Shown: positions 40,981-50,705, counted from the first letter of the stretch. The stretch is DNA of 64,000 nt from Bacteroidota bacterium (GCA_016868455.1 VGGV01000012.1:1-64000), one strand, 5' to 3'. Numbers and translations: made by a program. Notes: generated by a model from the letters alone, not told the origin.

Positions 40981-42528
40981 ATGACTCCAAAAAAAATTAT
41001 TCTGCTCATCATGGACGGCTGGGGATTGGGTAAAGTTGCGTCGGCAGATGCCATCCAAAATGCAAATGTTCCTTTCACAACCTCGTTATATAAAAAATAT
41101 CCTCACACAACTCTTGTCACCTGCGGAGAAGCCGTGGGATTACCGGACGGGCAGATGGGCAATTCCGAAGTGGGACACCTGAACCTGGGCGCCGGCCGTA
41201 TTGTTTACCAGGAACTGCAGCGCATTAATGTAGCAATCCGGAATGGCTTCTTGGCACAGAATGAAATGTTGCTTGCCGCTGTTCGCCATGCCAAAACAAA
41301 TAATAAACCCCTGCATCTTTTGGGATTGGTTAGTGATGGCGGTGTGCACTCCCACATCAACCACCTGAAAGCAATTATTGATGTGTGCAAAGCAGCGGGT
41401 TTTGCAAATGTATTTATTCATGCATTTACCGATGGCCGGGATTGTGATCCGGAAAGCGGTTTAGGATTCATTAAAGAATTGCAGGAGCACCTGAACGGCA
41501 ATGTTGGAAAAATTGCAACCGTCAGCGGACGTTATTTTGCAATGGACCGGGATAAACGTTGGGAAAGAATAAAACTGGCATACGATGCCATGGTGAACGG
41601 AACAGGACAAAAAGCAACGGATGCAATTGCTGCTGTAGAAAACTCTTACCATAACAATATCACTGACGAATTCATTAAACCAACTGTTATTCTTGATGAA
41701 GGACAACAGCCATTGGCAATGATAAAAAACGGCGATGTGGCCATTTGTTTCAATTTCCGCACCGACCGCTGCCGTGAAATTACACAGGTGCTGACACAGG
41801 CCGATTTTCCCGAACAGAAGACCTATAAGCTTTCGTTACACTACACCACCATGACGGAATATGACAAAACATTCCGTAACGTCAATATCATATTTGACAA
41901 TGATAACCTGAACAATACATTGGGCGAAGTGCTGGAACAACAAGGCCTGAAACAACTGCGGGCAGCCGAAACAGAAAAATACCCGCATGTTACTTTCTTT
42001 TTCAGCGGTGGGAGGGAAAAAGTGTTTGAAGGCGAGAAAAGGATACTTGTAGCTTCACCCAAGGTGGCCACTTACGACCTGAAGCCGGAAATGAGCGCCT
42101 ATGAACTTACCAATGCCGTGTTGCAGGAAATACAAAACAAGGCGTTCGATTTTTGCTGTCTGAATTATGCCAATGCCGATATGGTAGGTCACACCGGTGT
42201 CTGGTCAGCCGCCATTAAAGCTGTGGAAACCGTGGATAAATGCGTAGAAAAAATTGTGACTGCCGGGCTGGCAAACGGCTACACTATTTTTCTTACAGCC
42301 GATCATGGCAATTCTGATTATATGATCAATGAAGATGGCTCGCCTAACACAGCACATACTTTAAACCCGGTTCCTTTATTTATTATTGATCATGAATGGA
42401 CCGGACAGATAAAATCCGGCAAGCTGGGCGATATTGCACCTACTGTTTTAAGTATGATGAATTTGCCGTTACCTAAAGAAATGACAGGAGAAATTTTAAC
42501 AGATAAAAGTAATTTTAAAACAAATTGA
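40981..42528 (+). CDS. gpmI: Cofactor-independent phosphoglycerate mutase
   Basis: A 515-residue alkaline-phosphatase-superfamily enzyme that interconverts 3- and 2-phosphoglycerate, with two Mn2+ ions. LLIMDGWGLG, the catalytic serine in GQMGNSEVGHLNLGAGR, HAFTDGRDCDPESG, NFRTDRCREIT and LTADHGNSD are all present. The downstream haem-binding-domain pseudogene starts 4 nt after the stop, so the two are in one transcript. Confidence 0.97.
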   Translation: MTPKKIILLIMDGWGLGKVASADAIQNANVPFTTSLYKKYPHTTLVTCGEAVGLPDGQMGNSEVGHLNLGAGRIVYQELQRINVAIRNGFLAQNEMLLAAVRHAKTNNKPLHLLGLVSDGGVHSHINHLKAIIDVCKAAGFANVFIHAFTDGRDCDPESGLGFIKELQEHLNGNVGKIATVSGRYFAMDRDKRWERIKLAYDAMVNGTGQKATDAIAAVENSYHNNITDEFIKPTVILDEGQQPLAMIKNGDVAICFNFRTDRCREITQVLTQADFPEQKTYKLSLHYTTMTEYDKTFRNVNIIFDNDNLNNTLGEVLEQQGLKQLRAAETEKYPHVTFFFSGGREKVFEGEKRILVASPKVATYDLKPEMSAYELTNAVLQEIQNKAFDFCCLNYANADMVGHTGVWSAAIKAVETVDKCVEKIVTAGLANGYTIFLTADHGNSDYMINEDGSPNTAHTLNPVPLFIIDHEWTGQIKSGKLGDIAPTVLSMMNLPLPKEMTGEILTDKSNFKTN

Positions 42529-42532
42529 AACT

Positions 42533-43019
42533 ATGTTCAGGAAAATAATGCTGGCAATGTTGCTGGCACTCATCATTATCCAGTTCATCCATCCCAAAAA
42601 GAACAAGGCAGAAGGGCCGCAGGCCAATTATATCGGCAATACCTACCCGGTACCGGAAGATGTAAAAACCATAATGGCCAAAGCCTGTCTGGATTGCCAC
42701 AGTAACAATACCCGGTACCCCTGGTATGCCAGTTTTTAGCCCGTTCACTGGTGGCTTAACAAACATATTACAGAGGGCAAAAAAAAATATCAACTATGAT
42801 AAATATACCAACCGGTCGCTCCGTTACCAGTACCACAAAATGGAAGCAACCATTGAGATGGTAAAAGAAAGGGAAATGCCCCTAAAATCATACAAATGGA
42901 CACACAGGGATGCCAGGCTTACTGATGAAGAACAAAGTAAAATTACTGGATGGGCGCAGTCCATAATGGACATGATGAAGGTCAAATACCCAATCGACAG
43001 CCTGGTAAGAAAAAAATAG
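42533..43019 (+). pseudogene. Haem-binding-domain protein, broken by TAG and a frameshift
   Basis: From the ATG at 42533 there is a membrane anchor (IMLAMLLALIIIQFIHP) and a haem c site (ACLDCHSNNTRYPWYASF), then TAG at 42737-42739 where a Gln is expected. The continuing frame (PVHWWLNKHITEGK) shifts at the A9 run 42779-42787 into the frame YDKYTNRSLRYQYHKMEAT, REMPLKSYKWTHRDARLT, ending at 43019. The combined product matches the small Bacteroidota haem-binding domain family (DUF with CxxCH). With two independent lesions it is most likely non-functional. Confidence 0.87.
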
Positions 43020-43043
43020 CATTATCTTCGTCAATGGGAAAAA

Positions 43044-43550
43044 TTGAGAAGGACTGTCAAAATATTATCTGTCATTCTTTTACTGGTAATGATTTCAGCG
43101 CCGGTAATTTTCCCTTTTTTACTGCAATCAAGACAGCGCTCCATACAGCACCAGATGAAAGAGCGGCTGGAAGAAAGCATCCTTCACACCATCACAGTTG
43201 CTGAACATGATCTTCGCTGGGTAAAAGAGGGTAAGGAGATAGCTCTCGGTAATAAACTTTTTGATGTAAAAACAATCGCCTCCGGTAGCAATGGTAATTT
43301 CATCCTTACAGGTCTTTTTGATGACGAAGAAACCATGCTGCTGAATCAAATGAAGAAAAAACAGCAGGAGGAAGAATCTAACGGAAATAAACAGCTAACG
43401 CAGCTTTTTCATTTACTACAGGTTTTGCCTGATAACTGGCAGGTGGATGGCCTTACCCTGCTTCCGGCTGCTGATGTTCAGCCTGTTACTGACATATGTA
43501 TTTTGCCATCACCGGTTCAGAACATCCCCACTCCCCCGCCCCAGGCCTGA
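43044..43550 (+). CDS. Membrane-anchored hypothetical protein upstream of a TonB receptor
   Basis: A 168-residue protein starting at a TTG, with an N-terminal membrane helix (ILSVILLLVMISAPVIFPFLL), a charged helical stretch, and a proline-rich end (PVQNIPTPPPQA). Proteins of this shape with a Pro-rich tail often precede TonB receptors in Bacteroidota, some linked to metal uptake. That role is only suggested here by position. The start codon is uncertain. Confidence 0.6.
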   Translation: MRRTVKILSVILLLVMISAPVIFPFLLQSRQRSIQHQMKERLEESILHTITVAEHDLRWVKEGKEIALGNKLFDVKTIASGSNGNFILTGLFDDEETMLLNQMKKKQQEEESNGNKQLTQLFHLLQVLPDNWQVDGLTLLPAADVQPVTDICILPSPVQNIPTPPPQA

Positions 43551-43599
43551 TTACAGTTTCTGTTTTTCCAAAACCAATTCTGTAATCAAAAAATTAATC

Positions 43600-45801
43600 A
43601 TGAAAAAAGCTTTACTGCTTTTTGCATTGCTGCATGTATATATTATCAGCACGGCACAAACGGATACTACGGAGGAGAAGACACTTGGCGAAATTGTTAT
43701 CTCTGTTAATAAATGGGAAACAAAACTGAATGAAGTTCCCAATAAAATCGTTAAGTTAAATAAATACGATATTCTGAGAAACAACCCCCAGACATCAGCT
43801 GATCTTCTGGGACAAAGCGGAATGGTTTTTATACAGAAAAGCCAGCTTGGCGGCGGCAGCCCGATGATACGGGGCTTTGCCACCAACAGGGTGCTGCTGG
43901 TGGTGGATGGTGTACGGATGAACAATGCCATTTACCGCAGCGGCAACCTGCAAAATGTAATCAGCATTGATGCCCTAAGCACAGAAACAGCGGAAGTGAT
44001 ATTCGGGCCCGGCTCTCTCATTTATGGCAGTGATGCCATAGGAGGTGTCATGGATTTTCATACGCTGGAACCACGGTTTTCAAATGATAAAAAAACACTG
44101 GTAAAAGGAAGTGTGCTCGGACGCTATTCAACCGCCAATAAAGAAAAAACAGGTCATGCAGATATTAATCTCGGCTGGAAAAAATGGTCACTTCTCACCT
44201 CTTTTTCTTACAGCAGTTTTGACGACCTGAAGATGGGAAAGAACGGCGGGCAGGACAGCTACCTGCGGCCTGAATATGTGGAGCGGATCAATAACATTGA
44301 CAGCATTGTAAAAAATAGTGACCCCCGCATTCAGCGATTTAGCGGATATGACCAGGTGAATTTTTTACAAAAAGTACGTTTCAAACCAAACCAGTTCTGG
44401 GATCTGCAGTACAGTTTTACCCATGCCAAAACAGGCGATGCTCCGCGGTATGACAGGCTGATTCAATATCGCAACGGCGCCCTGCGATTTGCAGAGTGGT
44501 ACTATGGCCCGATGTTATGGAATATGCACTCATTAAATATTCGTAATTCTAAAAAAACAAGTTTATACGAGGATGTAAAATGGGTAATAGCTTACCAGAA
44601 CTATGAAGAAAGCCGCATGGACCGTACAAGAACCAATAATAACCGCAATAAACAAACTGAGTTAGTAGATGCCATCAGCATTAATGCGGATGCGACAAAG
44701 AATTTAGGTAAGGGAGAGTTATTTTATGGATTGGAATATGTTCACAACAAAGTGGGTTCGTTGGGTGAACGGATGAATATCAGTAACGGAGTAATAAGCC
44801 CGATAGTAACCCGCTATCCCGACGGTAGCACCTGGAGCACCACCAGCATATATGGCAGCTATAAGTTAAACCCGCATCCTGAAGTAACGGTTACCACCGG
44901 TCTGCGATACAGTTATAATGCACTCAACGCAAGGTTTGATACAACTTTTATCAAATTTCCATACCAGCAAGCCGAATTAAAAGACGGAGCTCTTACGGGT
45001 AATGCCGGTTTGGTTTACCGTCCAGCAGAAGGCTGGCAGCTAAATGCAAATATTTCCACGGGGTATCGGATGCCCAATGTAGATGATATTGGTAAGCTGT
45101 TTGAAAGTGTTCCGGGTAATATAACTGTACCGAACCCCGAACTAAAACCAGAGTATGCCTGGAATTTTGAAGTAGGTATAGTAAAAGCTATTTCTAAAAA
45201 ATTTCGGGTTGAGTTAAATGCATTTCATACCATTCTTAACGAAGCCATTGTGCGCCGCCCTGCCACATTGAATGGGGAAGACAGTATTCTCTTTAATAAT
45301 ATCCTTAGCCGTGTGGAAGCATTACAAAATGTAGCAAAAGCCACAGTATACGGATTGCAGGTTAGTGCAGAGGTATTTTTTATTCCTGCGCTTTCATTAC
45401 AGACACATGCTAATTGGATTAGCGGAAAAGAAACAGACGAGGTAATGAATGAACAGGTACCACTACGTCATGCTCCTCCGTTTTATGGCAGCTCAGCTTT
45501 AAAATACAGACTAAAGAAAATAACGGCTGAAATTAATGCACAATACAATAGTCAAATAAAGAATGAGGATCTGGCCCCATCTGAGCAGGCAAAAACTGAC
45601 ATCTATGCAAAAGACGCCAATAACAAGCCATACTCACCAGGTTGGTATACGCTCAACCTTAGGGGTTCGTACCAGATGAGTAAAAACCTGCTGATTACAG
45701 CCGCCTGGGAAAATATAACCAACCAGCGTTACAGGCCCTACTCATCGGGTATTGTTGCTCCCGGTACCAACTTCATAGTCTCGTTAAGGGCTCACTTGTA
45801 A
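43600..45801 (+). CDS. TonB-dependent outer-membrane receptor
   Basis: A 733-residue receptor starting at the ATG at 43600, which opens a signal peptide (KKALLLFALLHVYIISTAQ); the longer frame upstream overlaps the previous gene. A plug domain is seen in TSADLLGQSGMVFIQKSQLGGG, MIRGFATNRVLLVVDGVRMN and GPGSLIYGSDAIGG. The rest is a 22-strand type barrel ending in aromatic/Leu (FIVSLRAHL). The NNAIYRSGNLQNVISID plug motif resembles haemoglobin/haem-type receptors, so haem or a metal complex is the best guess. A haem-binding-domain pseudogene lies nearby. Confidence 0.9.
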   Translation: MKKALLLFALLHVYIISTAQTDTTEEKTLGEIVISVNKWETKLNEVPNKIVKLNKYDILRNNPQTSADLLGQSGMVFIQKSQLGGGSPMIRGFATNRVLLVVDGVRMNNAIYRSGNLQNVISIDALSTETAEVIFGPGSLIYGSDAIGGVMDFHTLEPRFSNDKKTLVKGSVLGRYSTANKEKTGHADINLGWKKWSLLTSFSYSSFDDLKMGKNGGQDSYLRPEYVERINNIDSIVKNSDPRIQRFSGYDQVNFLQKVRFKPNQFWDLQYSFTHAKTGDAPRYDRLIQYRNGALRFAEWYYGPMLWNMHSLNIRNSKKTSLYEDVKWVIAYQNYEESRMDRTRTNNNRNKQTELVDAISINADATKNLGKGELFYGLEYVHNKVGSLGERMNISNGVISPIVTRYPDGSTWSTTSIYGSYKLNPHPEVTVTTGLRYSYNALNARFDTTFIKFPYQQAELKDGALTGNAGLVYRPAEGWQLNANISTGYRMPNVDDIGKLFESVPGNITVPNPELKPEYAWNFEVGIVKAISKKFRVELNAFHTILNEAIVRRPATLNGEDSILFNNILSRVEALQNVAKATVYGLQVSAEVFFIPALSLQTHANWISGKETDEVMNEQVPLRHAPPFYGSSALKYRLKKITAEINAQYNSQIKNEDLAPSEQAKTDIYAKDANNKPYSPGWYTLNLRGSYQMSKNLLITAAWENITNQRYRPYSSGIVAPGTNFIVSLRAHL

Positions 45802-45940
45802 ACCTCTAATGGTCATTTAAAAGAGTGATTGTCAATACTTTCATTCTTTTTCCTTTTTATCCCGTTGCCAAAAATTTTACAATGTCGTGCAGCACCTCTT
45901 CGGAAAATTTGTCTAATTTACGGGCAACCTAAGGCTATTT

Positions 45941-46522
45941 ATGACCGAGGAAGCCATATTACAAGGTTGTTTGAAAAATGAAGCCGCAGCCCAACGGGAA
46001 TTGTACAACCGGTACAGCCCCAAAATGCTGTCTGTGTGCTATCGTTTTGCTCACAACCGGGAGGATGCTGAAGATATGCTGCAGGAGGGTTTTATTAAGA
46101 TTTTTACACAGATACACACTTTTGAAAACCGTGGAGCTTTTGAAGGATGGATCAGGCGGATTATTGTTCACACCTGCATCAATGTCCTTAAAAAGAATAA
46201 GAAGTTCAATGAAAGTGTTGACATCATTCATGCAACAGGAGTACAGGTGAGGGAAGAAAGTGTGCCGGCCATCATTCAGGCCAAGCAAATAGTGGAGTGT
46301 ATTCGATTGCTGCCGATTGGTTATCGTACCGTACTTAACCTTTACGCCGTGGAAGGTTACAGTCACCGGGAAATAGCCAATATGCTGGACATAGAAGAAA
46401 GCACCAGCCGCAGCCAGTACACAAGGGCGAGGGCAATGCTGGAAGATATTTTGATCCGAAAAAGAATATTACAGAAACAACGACCCGAAAACGTCTGGCT
46501 GGCCGCAGTAGCCCGCCAATAA
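45941..46522 (+). CDS. ECF-family RNA polymerase sigma factor
   Basis: A 193-residue sigma-70-like factor. Region 2 (ELYNRYSPKMLSVCYRFAHN, REDAEDMLQEGFIKIFTQI, GWIRRIIVHTCINVLKKNKK) and region 4 (LPIGYRTVLNLYAVEGYSHR, EIANMLDIEESTSRSQYTRA) are complete. It is likely controlled by the product of the next gene, which has a membrane anchor. Target genes are unknown. Confidence 0.93.
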   Translation: MTEEAILQGCLKNEAAAQRELYNRYSPKMLSVCYRFAHNREDAEDMLQEGFIKIFTQIHTFENRGAFEGWIRRIIVHTCINVLKKNKKFNESVDIIHATGVQVREESVPAIIQAKQIVECIRLLPIGYRTVLNLYAVEGYSHREIANMLDIEESTSRSQYTRARAMLEDILIRKRILQKQRPENVWLAAVARQ

Positions 46523-46555
46523 TATGAAAAACGTACCCTAAATGACCGACTGACC

Positions 46556-47983
46556 ATGGAGAGTAATTTTAACAACAGGGATTTCGAACGGTTCGTAAAG
46601 CAAAATGCTGACCAGTACCGCATGTTCCCTACTGAAAAAGTATGGAAGGAAATACATGCTGCACTTCATACCCGCAGGCGCTGGTATGGTATTGGCCTTG
46701 TTTTGCTGTTTATTACCGTTGCTCTTGTTACCGCAGTAATGCTTATCCCGGGCAATAAGACTTCCGAAATGGCTTATGCCCCGGTTCCGGTCAGGAACTC
46801 GCAGGATATAATTCCGGGAGTGCCCGCCGCCAATAGCAATACTGCAAATATTCCCCGCGAAAACAAACAGGAAGCAAATATCAGTTTGAAAATAATTCCA
46901 TCGGAAACAGTAAGTCAAGCCAGGTTGTTTACACTGGATGAAGTCATTACTGCCGGTGATAATACCACCCAGGCTTCAGGCTACAGCGAAACAGATCAGA
47001 TTGTTGCAATGGAGGACAATTTTAACCTGGACCGGCCGGCTGCAATTGCCGCTTATTCCCGGCAAATAAAGCAGGGCGTTCGGGATTTCAACCCCCCGCT
47101 GCTGGCTGCTCCTTCGTCAACCTCATTTCTTAACCCGGTGGTTAATAAAACCAGCCTGCCTGTTGCCAAAAACCCTGCAGGAAAAAATCCTGAAGACGAT
47201 AACCGACTGCCGCTGATTGCAGACAGGAACACAAAAGACAGACCGGTAACAGGCGCAGGACGAAAGAAATTGAACTGGTTATTGTATGTAGCACCTACAG
47301 TAAGTTACCGCACCCTTGCTGAGAATATAGATTACCTCAGCATGGCCCGTTATAACAGTTTTGTGAATGGCGGCAATCAAATTGTTTATCCGGCCGATGT
47401 CAATACCGTGGTAATCCACAGGCCGGATCTTGGCTTTCAACTGGGCCTGCACACCGCTTACCCTGTATCCCGGTGGTTTAGTTTAACCGGTGGTCTTCAG
47501 CTAAGTGTAAGCAAATACGATATCAAAGCTTATGATCATCCGGCAGAAGTTGCTACTATTGCCCTCCGTGACAGAAATGTCGCTGCTGTAAGCAAATACA
47601 GAAATACGAATGGTTATAAAGAAAACTGGCTGCGCAATTTTTATTTCTCCGTTTCGTTTCCGGTTGGAGCTGAGCTGAAACTTTCAGACGGTTCGAAAAA
47701 TTATTTTGGCATTGCCGGTACGCTTCAACCTACTTATGTGCTTGACAACAGGTCCTATCTTATTTCAACTGACTATAAGAATTATGCCGAAGTGCCCTCC
47801 CTTACCCGCCGTTGGAATATGAACACCAGCTTCGAAGTTTTCTCGGCGCATACCACCGGTAAATTAAAATGGAGGGTGGGGCCGCAGGTTCGTTACCAGG
47901 TTATGTCGAGTTTTTCAAAAAATTATCCCATTAAAGAACATCTTTTTGATTTTGGCTTAAAGATGGGTATACAGCTAAAATAG
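46556..47983 (+). CDS. Possible anti-sigma factor fused to an outer-membrane-barrel-like domain
   Basis: A 475-residue protein starting 33 nt after the sigma factor gene. Residues 1-40 are a short charged cytoplasmic region (FERFVKQNADQYRMFPTEKVW), residues 44-65 a membrane helix, 66-230 a low-complexity linker, and the last 240 residues resemble the small porin-like beta-barrel family (SYRTLAENIDYLSM, GFQLGLHTAYPVSRWFSLTG, FDFGLKMGIQLK). The arrangement is typical for sigma-linked Bacteroidota proteins, but a spanning inner-membrane helix together with a barrel domain is hard to place topologically. Confidence 0.7.
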   Translation: MESNFNNRDFERFVKQNADQYRMFPTEKVWKEIHAALHTRRRWYGIGLVLLFITVALVTAVMLIPGNKTSEMAYAPVPVRNSQDIIPGVPAANSNTANIPRENKQEANISLKIIPSETVSQARLFTLDEVITAGDNTTQASGYSETDQIVAMEDNFNLDRPAAIAAYSRQIKQGVRDFNPPLLAAPSSTSFLNPVVNKTSLPVAKNPAGKNPEDDNRLPLIADRNTKDRPVTGAGRKKLNWLLYVAPTVSYRTLAENIDYLSMARYNSFVNGGNQIVYPADVNTVVIHRPDLGFQLGLHTAYPVSRWFSLTGGLQLSVSKYDIKAYDHPAEVATIALRDRNVAAVSKYRNTNGYKENWLRNFYFSVSFPVGAELKLSDGSKNYFGIAGTLQPTYVLDNRSYLISTDYKNYAEVPSLTRRWNMNTSFEVFSAHTTGKLKWRVGPQVRYQVMSSFSKNYPIKEHLFDFGLKMGIQLK

Positions 47984-48000
47984 ACCCTTCACTAACTGCC

Positions 48001-48036
48001 GGAATATCCCGTCCGCTATATCCGGACGGGATATTC
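48001..48036 (+). terminator. Hairpin terminator after the sigma-factor unit
   Basis: GAATATCCCGTCCG and CGGACGGGATATTC form a 14-bp perfect stem with a loop of about 6 nt, ending in a short T-run (TTT). It begins 18 bp after the stop of the barrel protein gene. Confidence 0.75.
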
Positions 48037-48093
48037 TTTCCCGGTCAAATGTTCCTTGCATCAGTTTCCGGCTGCTTCAGTTAATTTTAGGCC

Positions 48094-48681
48094 ATGAAAA
48101 TATTTTTATTGAAGCTTTTATTATTCTCTGTTGCGGCTATTACTTCCTGCAGGCAAAAAGAAAAAGAAACAAAGAATGATTTTATTTCCGTTGTTTCATT
48201 AATCAGGGCCGATGTAGCCCATGTGGACACATCGCTTTACTCCATTTTGAAAATGGTGACCTATGACAGCCTCCGTACCGATACGCAGTACATCCCACGG
48301 GAAAAATTTAAAGATGAGGCAAAAGATTTTCTGGACATCCCTGACCTTGGCGATAAAAAAGTAGCCAGGAAATATAAGAATGACCCGCCGAGGTATGACG
48401 AATTGCTGGGCCGTGTAATATTTAAATATACCCCCATTCATCCTGAAAAAGAGGAAGTGAAAAGCCAGGAGCTTCTGGCTACTCCTGTCCCCGGTGCCGA
48501 TGCCAGGATCAATAATGTTATCATCATCCGGGAGATAAGCAACCGGGACAGTTTTTTGCAGAAAAAAATGCTGTGGCAGATGAACCGGAGTTTCCAGATT
48601 ATTACCACAGCGCAGAAACCCGGTAAACCGGAAATTACCACGATAACCAGGGTGACCTGGAACGAGCAACCCGATCAATGA
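48094..48681 (+). CDS. Lipoprotein of unknown function, coupled to uvrC
   Basis: A 195-residue lipoprotein with signal FLLKLLLFSVAAITSC. The mature domain shows no known motif, only charged segments such as SLYSILKMVTYDSLRTDTQ and INNVIIIREISNRDSFLQKK. Its stop overlaps the uvrC start (ATGA), so the two are translationally coupled, but no functional link to DNA repair can be seen. Confidence 0.78.
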   Translation: MKIFLLKLLLFSVAAITSCRQKEKETKNDFISVVSLIRADVAHVDTSLYSILKMVTYDSLRTDTQYIPREKFKDEAKDFLDIPDLGDKKVARKYKNDPPRYDELLGRVIFKYTPIHPEKEEVKSQELLATPVPGADARINNVIIIREISNRDSFLQKKMLWQMNRSFQIITTAQKPGKPEITTITRVTWNEQPDQ

Positions 48682-50606
48682 CAGCAGCCGAATTTCAGCG
48701 AATTGCCTCCACTATACCGGCACAGCCGGGCATCTACAAATACTTTGATGCCCGGAATGAATTACTGTATGTGGGAAAAGCCAAACATCTGCGGAAAAGG
48801 ATCAGTTCCTATTTTGCCAAAACCTTTACCAGCTATAAAACCCATGAACTGGTGCAGCGAACAGCACGGATAGAATTTACGATTGTCAACTCCGAGCAGG
48901 ATGCGTTTCTGCTGGAAAACTCCCTTATCAAACAGTTCCAGCCAAGATTCAATATCAACCTGAAGGATGATAAAAGCTATCCTTTCATTGTTATAAAAAA
49001 TGAACCCTTTCCCCGTGTTTTCCTCACAAGGCGAAGAACCGACGACGGCTCTGAATACCTGGGGCCTTACACCTCTGTGAAAAAAGTCAGGGAATTGCTT
49101 CAGTTTATCAGGCAAACCATCCAGCTCAGAACATGTTCCCTTCATCTTAGTGAAAAAAATATCCGAAAAGGCAGGTTTAAAGTTTGTCTCGAATATCATC
49201 TTGGCAACTGCAAAGGACCCTGCGAAGGGCTGCAATCTGACAATGATTATAAAGAAGGTCTTGTCCAGCTGAAAAACCTGCTGAGGGGCAACCTGGCGCC
49301 TGTTATCCGTCATTTCAAAGAAGAAATGAAGGTCTATGTACAGCAGCTTGCCTTTGAAAAGGCAGATGCCGTGAAAAAGAAAATTGAGTTTCTTGAAAAC
49401 TACCAGTCAAGGTCGGTTGTGGCCAATACCAGAACCGGAAATACCGATGTGTTTACCATATTAAAGGAAAAAGATGTTGCATCTATCAACTACCTGATGG
49501 TGCGGAATGGCGCAATTATTCAAACGCATACCAGCCGTGCCGAAGCTCAATTGGATGAAACGGCTGAGGAAATTTTACTGTATGCAATTGCCCGGATCAG
49601 AGCTGATTTTAACAGCGACGCTTCAGAAATTGCAGTGCCCTTTGCGCTGGATTATCCCGGGCAGGGAATAAAGGTGACGGTTCCCAAAGGCGGCGACCGG
49701 AAAAAACTGCTTGACCTGTCGCTGAAAAATGCAGCTTACTTTATTGAAGAATTAAAAAACAAGGCCCGGTTACAATTAGGTGCTGCTAAAAAGGATAAGA
49801 TAAAGGTGCTGGAGCAGGTTCAGGATGATCTTCAGCTGCAGGAATTACCGGTGCATATTGAATGCTTTGACAATTCCAATTTCCAGGGCAGTTATCCCGT
49901 TTCGGCCATGGTGTGTTTTAAAAACGGTGAGCCCAGCAAAAAAGATTACCGGCATTTTAATGTAAAAACCGTAGAAGGCATTAATGACTTTGCTACCATG
50001 AAGGAAGTAGTTTACAGGCGCTACAAGCGGCTGAAAGAAGAACAGGAACCTTTACCCCAGCTTGTCATTATAGATGGCGGGAAGGGCCAGTTAAGTGCAG
50101 CAATGGAGGCCCTAACAAAACTTGGGCTGCAGGGGCATACTACATTAGTTGGGCTAGCCAAGAACGAAGAAGATCTCTTTTTCAGCGGCGATAAAGAATC
50201 CCTGAAACTGCCTTACAACAGCAGCAGCCTGAAACTGATCCGGCGCATACGGGATGAGGTGCACCGCTTTGGCATTACTTTTCACCGGCAAAAGAGGAGC
50301 AAAGGCACATTTAAAAACGGGCTGGAAGAGATCAAGGGAATTGGGCAAACAACAGCCGCTTTATTATTAAAAGAATTCCGGTCATTAAAGAATATAAAAG
50401 AGATAATCAGGCAGGGCAAAGGCGAAATTGAGATTGGAAAAGTAATTGGTATAACAAAGGCAAGAATTATTATCAGGTATTTCGCAGAAAAAAATTCTCT
50501 CCAATTATCGGAGTCTGAGAACCCCCTTTTGGAGGGTAGGGGGGGGGTAAAAAAATGGGGGCCGGATAGAAATCCAGCCCCGTTTTTAAAATCCAATATC
50601 CTATGA
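48678..50606 (+). CDS. uvrC: Excinuclease ABC subunit C with a repeat-derived tail
   Basis: A 642-residue UvrC that makes both incisions in nucleotide excision repair. The domain order is normal: GIY-YIG nuclease (PGIYKYFDARNELLYVGKAK), UVR domain (FEKADAVKKKIEFL), RNase-H-like endonuclease (ECFDNSNFQGSYPVSAMVCF), helix-hairpin-helix near the end (EIKGIGQTTAALLLKEF). The last about 30 residues (ENPLLEGRGGVKKWGPDRNP) are not UvrC-like. They are encoded by a G/C-rich repeat that starts at 50521 and apparently replaced the original stop region. Confidence 0.95.
   Translation: MTAAEFQRIASTIPAQPGIYKYFDARNELLYVGKAKHLRKRISSYFAKTFTSYKTHELVQRTARIEFTIVNSEQDAFLLENSLIKQFQPRFNINLKDDKSYPFIVIKNEPFPRVFLTRRRTDDGSEYLGPYTSVKKVRELLQFIRQTIQLRTCSLHLSEKNIRKGRFKVCLEYHLGNCKGPCEGLQSDNDYKEGLVQLKNLLRGNLAPVIRHFKEEMKVYVQQLAFEKADAVKKKIEFLENYQSRSVVANTRTGNTDVFTILKEKDVASINYLMVRNGAIIQTHTSRAEAQLDETAEEILLYAIARIRADFNSDASEIAVPFALDYPGQGIKVTVPKGGDRKKLLDLSLKNAAYFIEELKNKARLQLGAAKKDKIKVLEQVQDDLQLQELPVHIECFDNSNFQGSYPVSAMVCFKNGEPSKKDYRHFNVKTVEGINDFATMKEVVYRRYKRLKEEQEPLPQLVIIDGGKGQLSAAMEALTKLGLQGHTTLVGLAKNEEDLFFSGDKESLKLPYNSSSLKLIRRIRDEVHRFGITFHRQKRSKGTFKNGLEEIKGIGQTTAALLLKEFRSLKNIKEIIRQGKGEIEIGKVIGITKARIIIRYFAEKNSLQLSESENPLLEGRGGVKKWGPDRNPAPFLKSNIL
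50521..50548. repeat. G/C palindromic repeat at the uvrC 3' end
   Basis: CCCCCTTTTGGAGGG followed by TAGGGGGGGG is a variant of the palindromic family seen in glyS and the MazG-like gene. It lies within the last 30 codons of uvrC and extends the protein. Confidence 0.55.
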
Positions 50607-50705
50607 AAAACCGAGGCTAAAATACAGCAATTCCCCAACTTTCCTATAGGAGTTTTACGATTTTTTGAACTTTTTTCTTCTTAACAGTAAAGTTATCAGG
50701 CATTA

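Noticed and set aside
43447-43599. N-terminal extension of the TonB receptor
   Set aside because: It overlaps the preceding gene and comes before a good signal peptide that starts at 43600.
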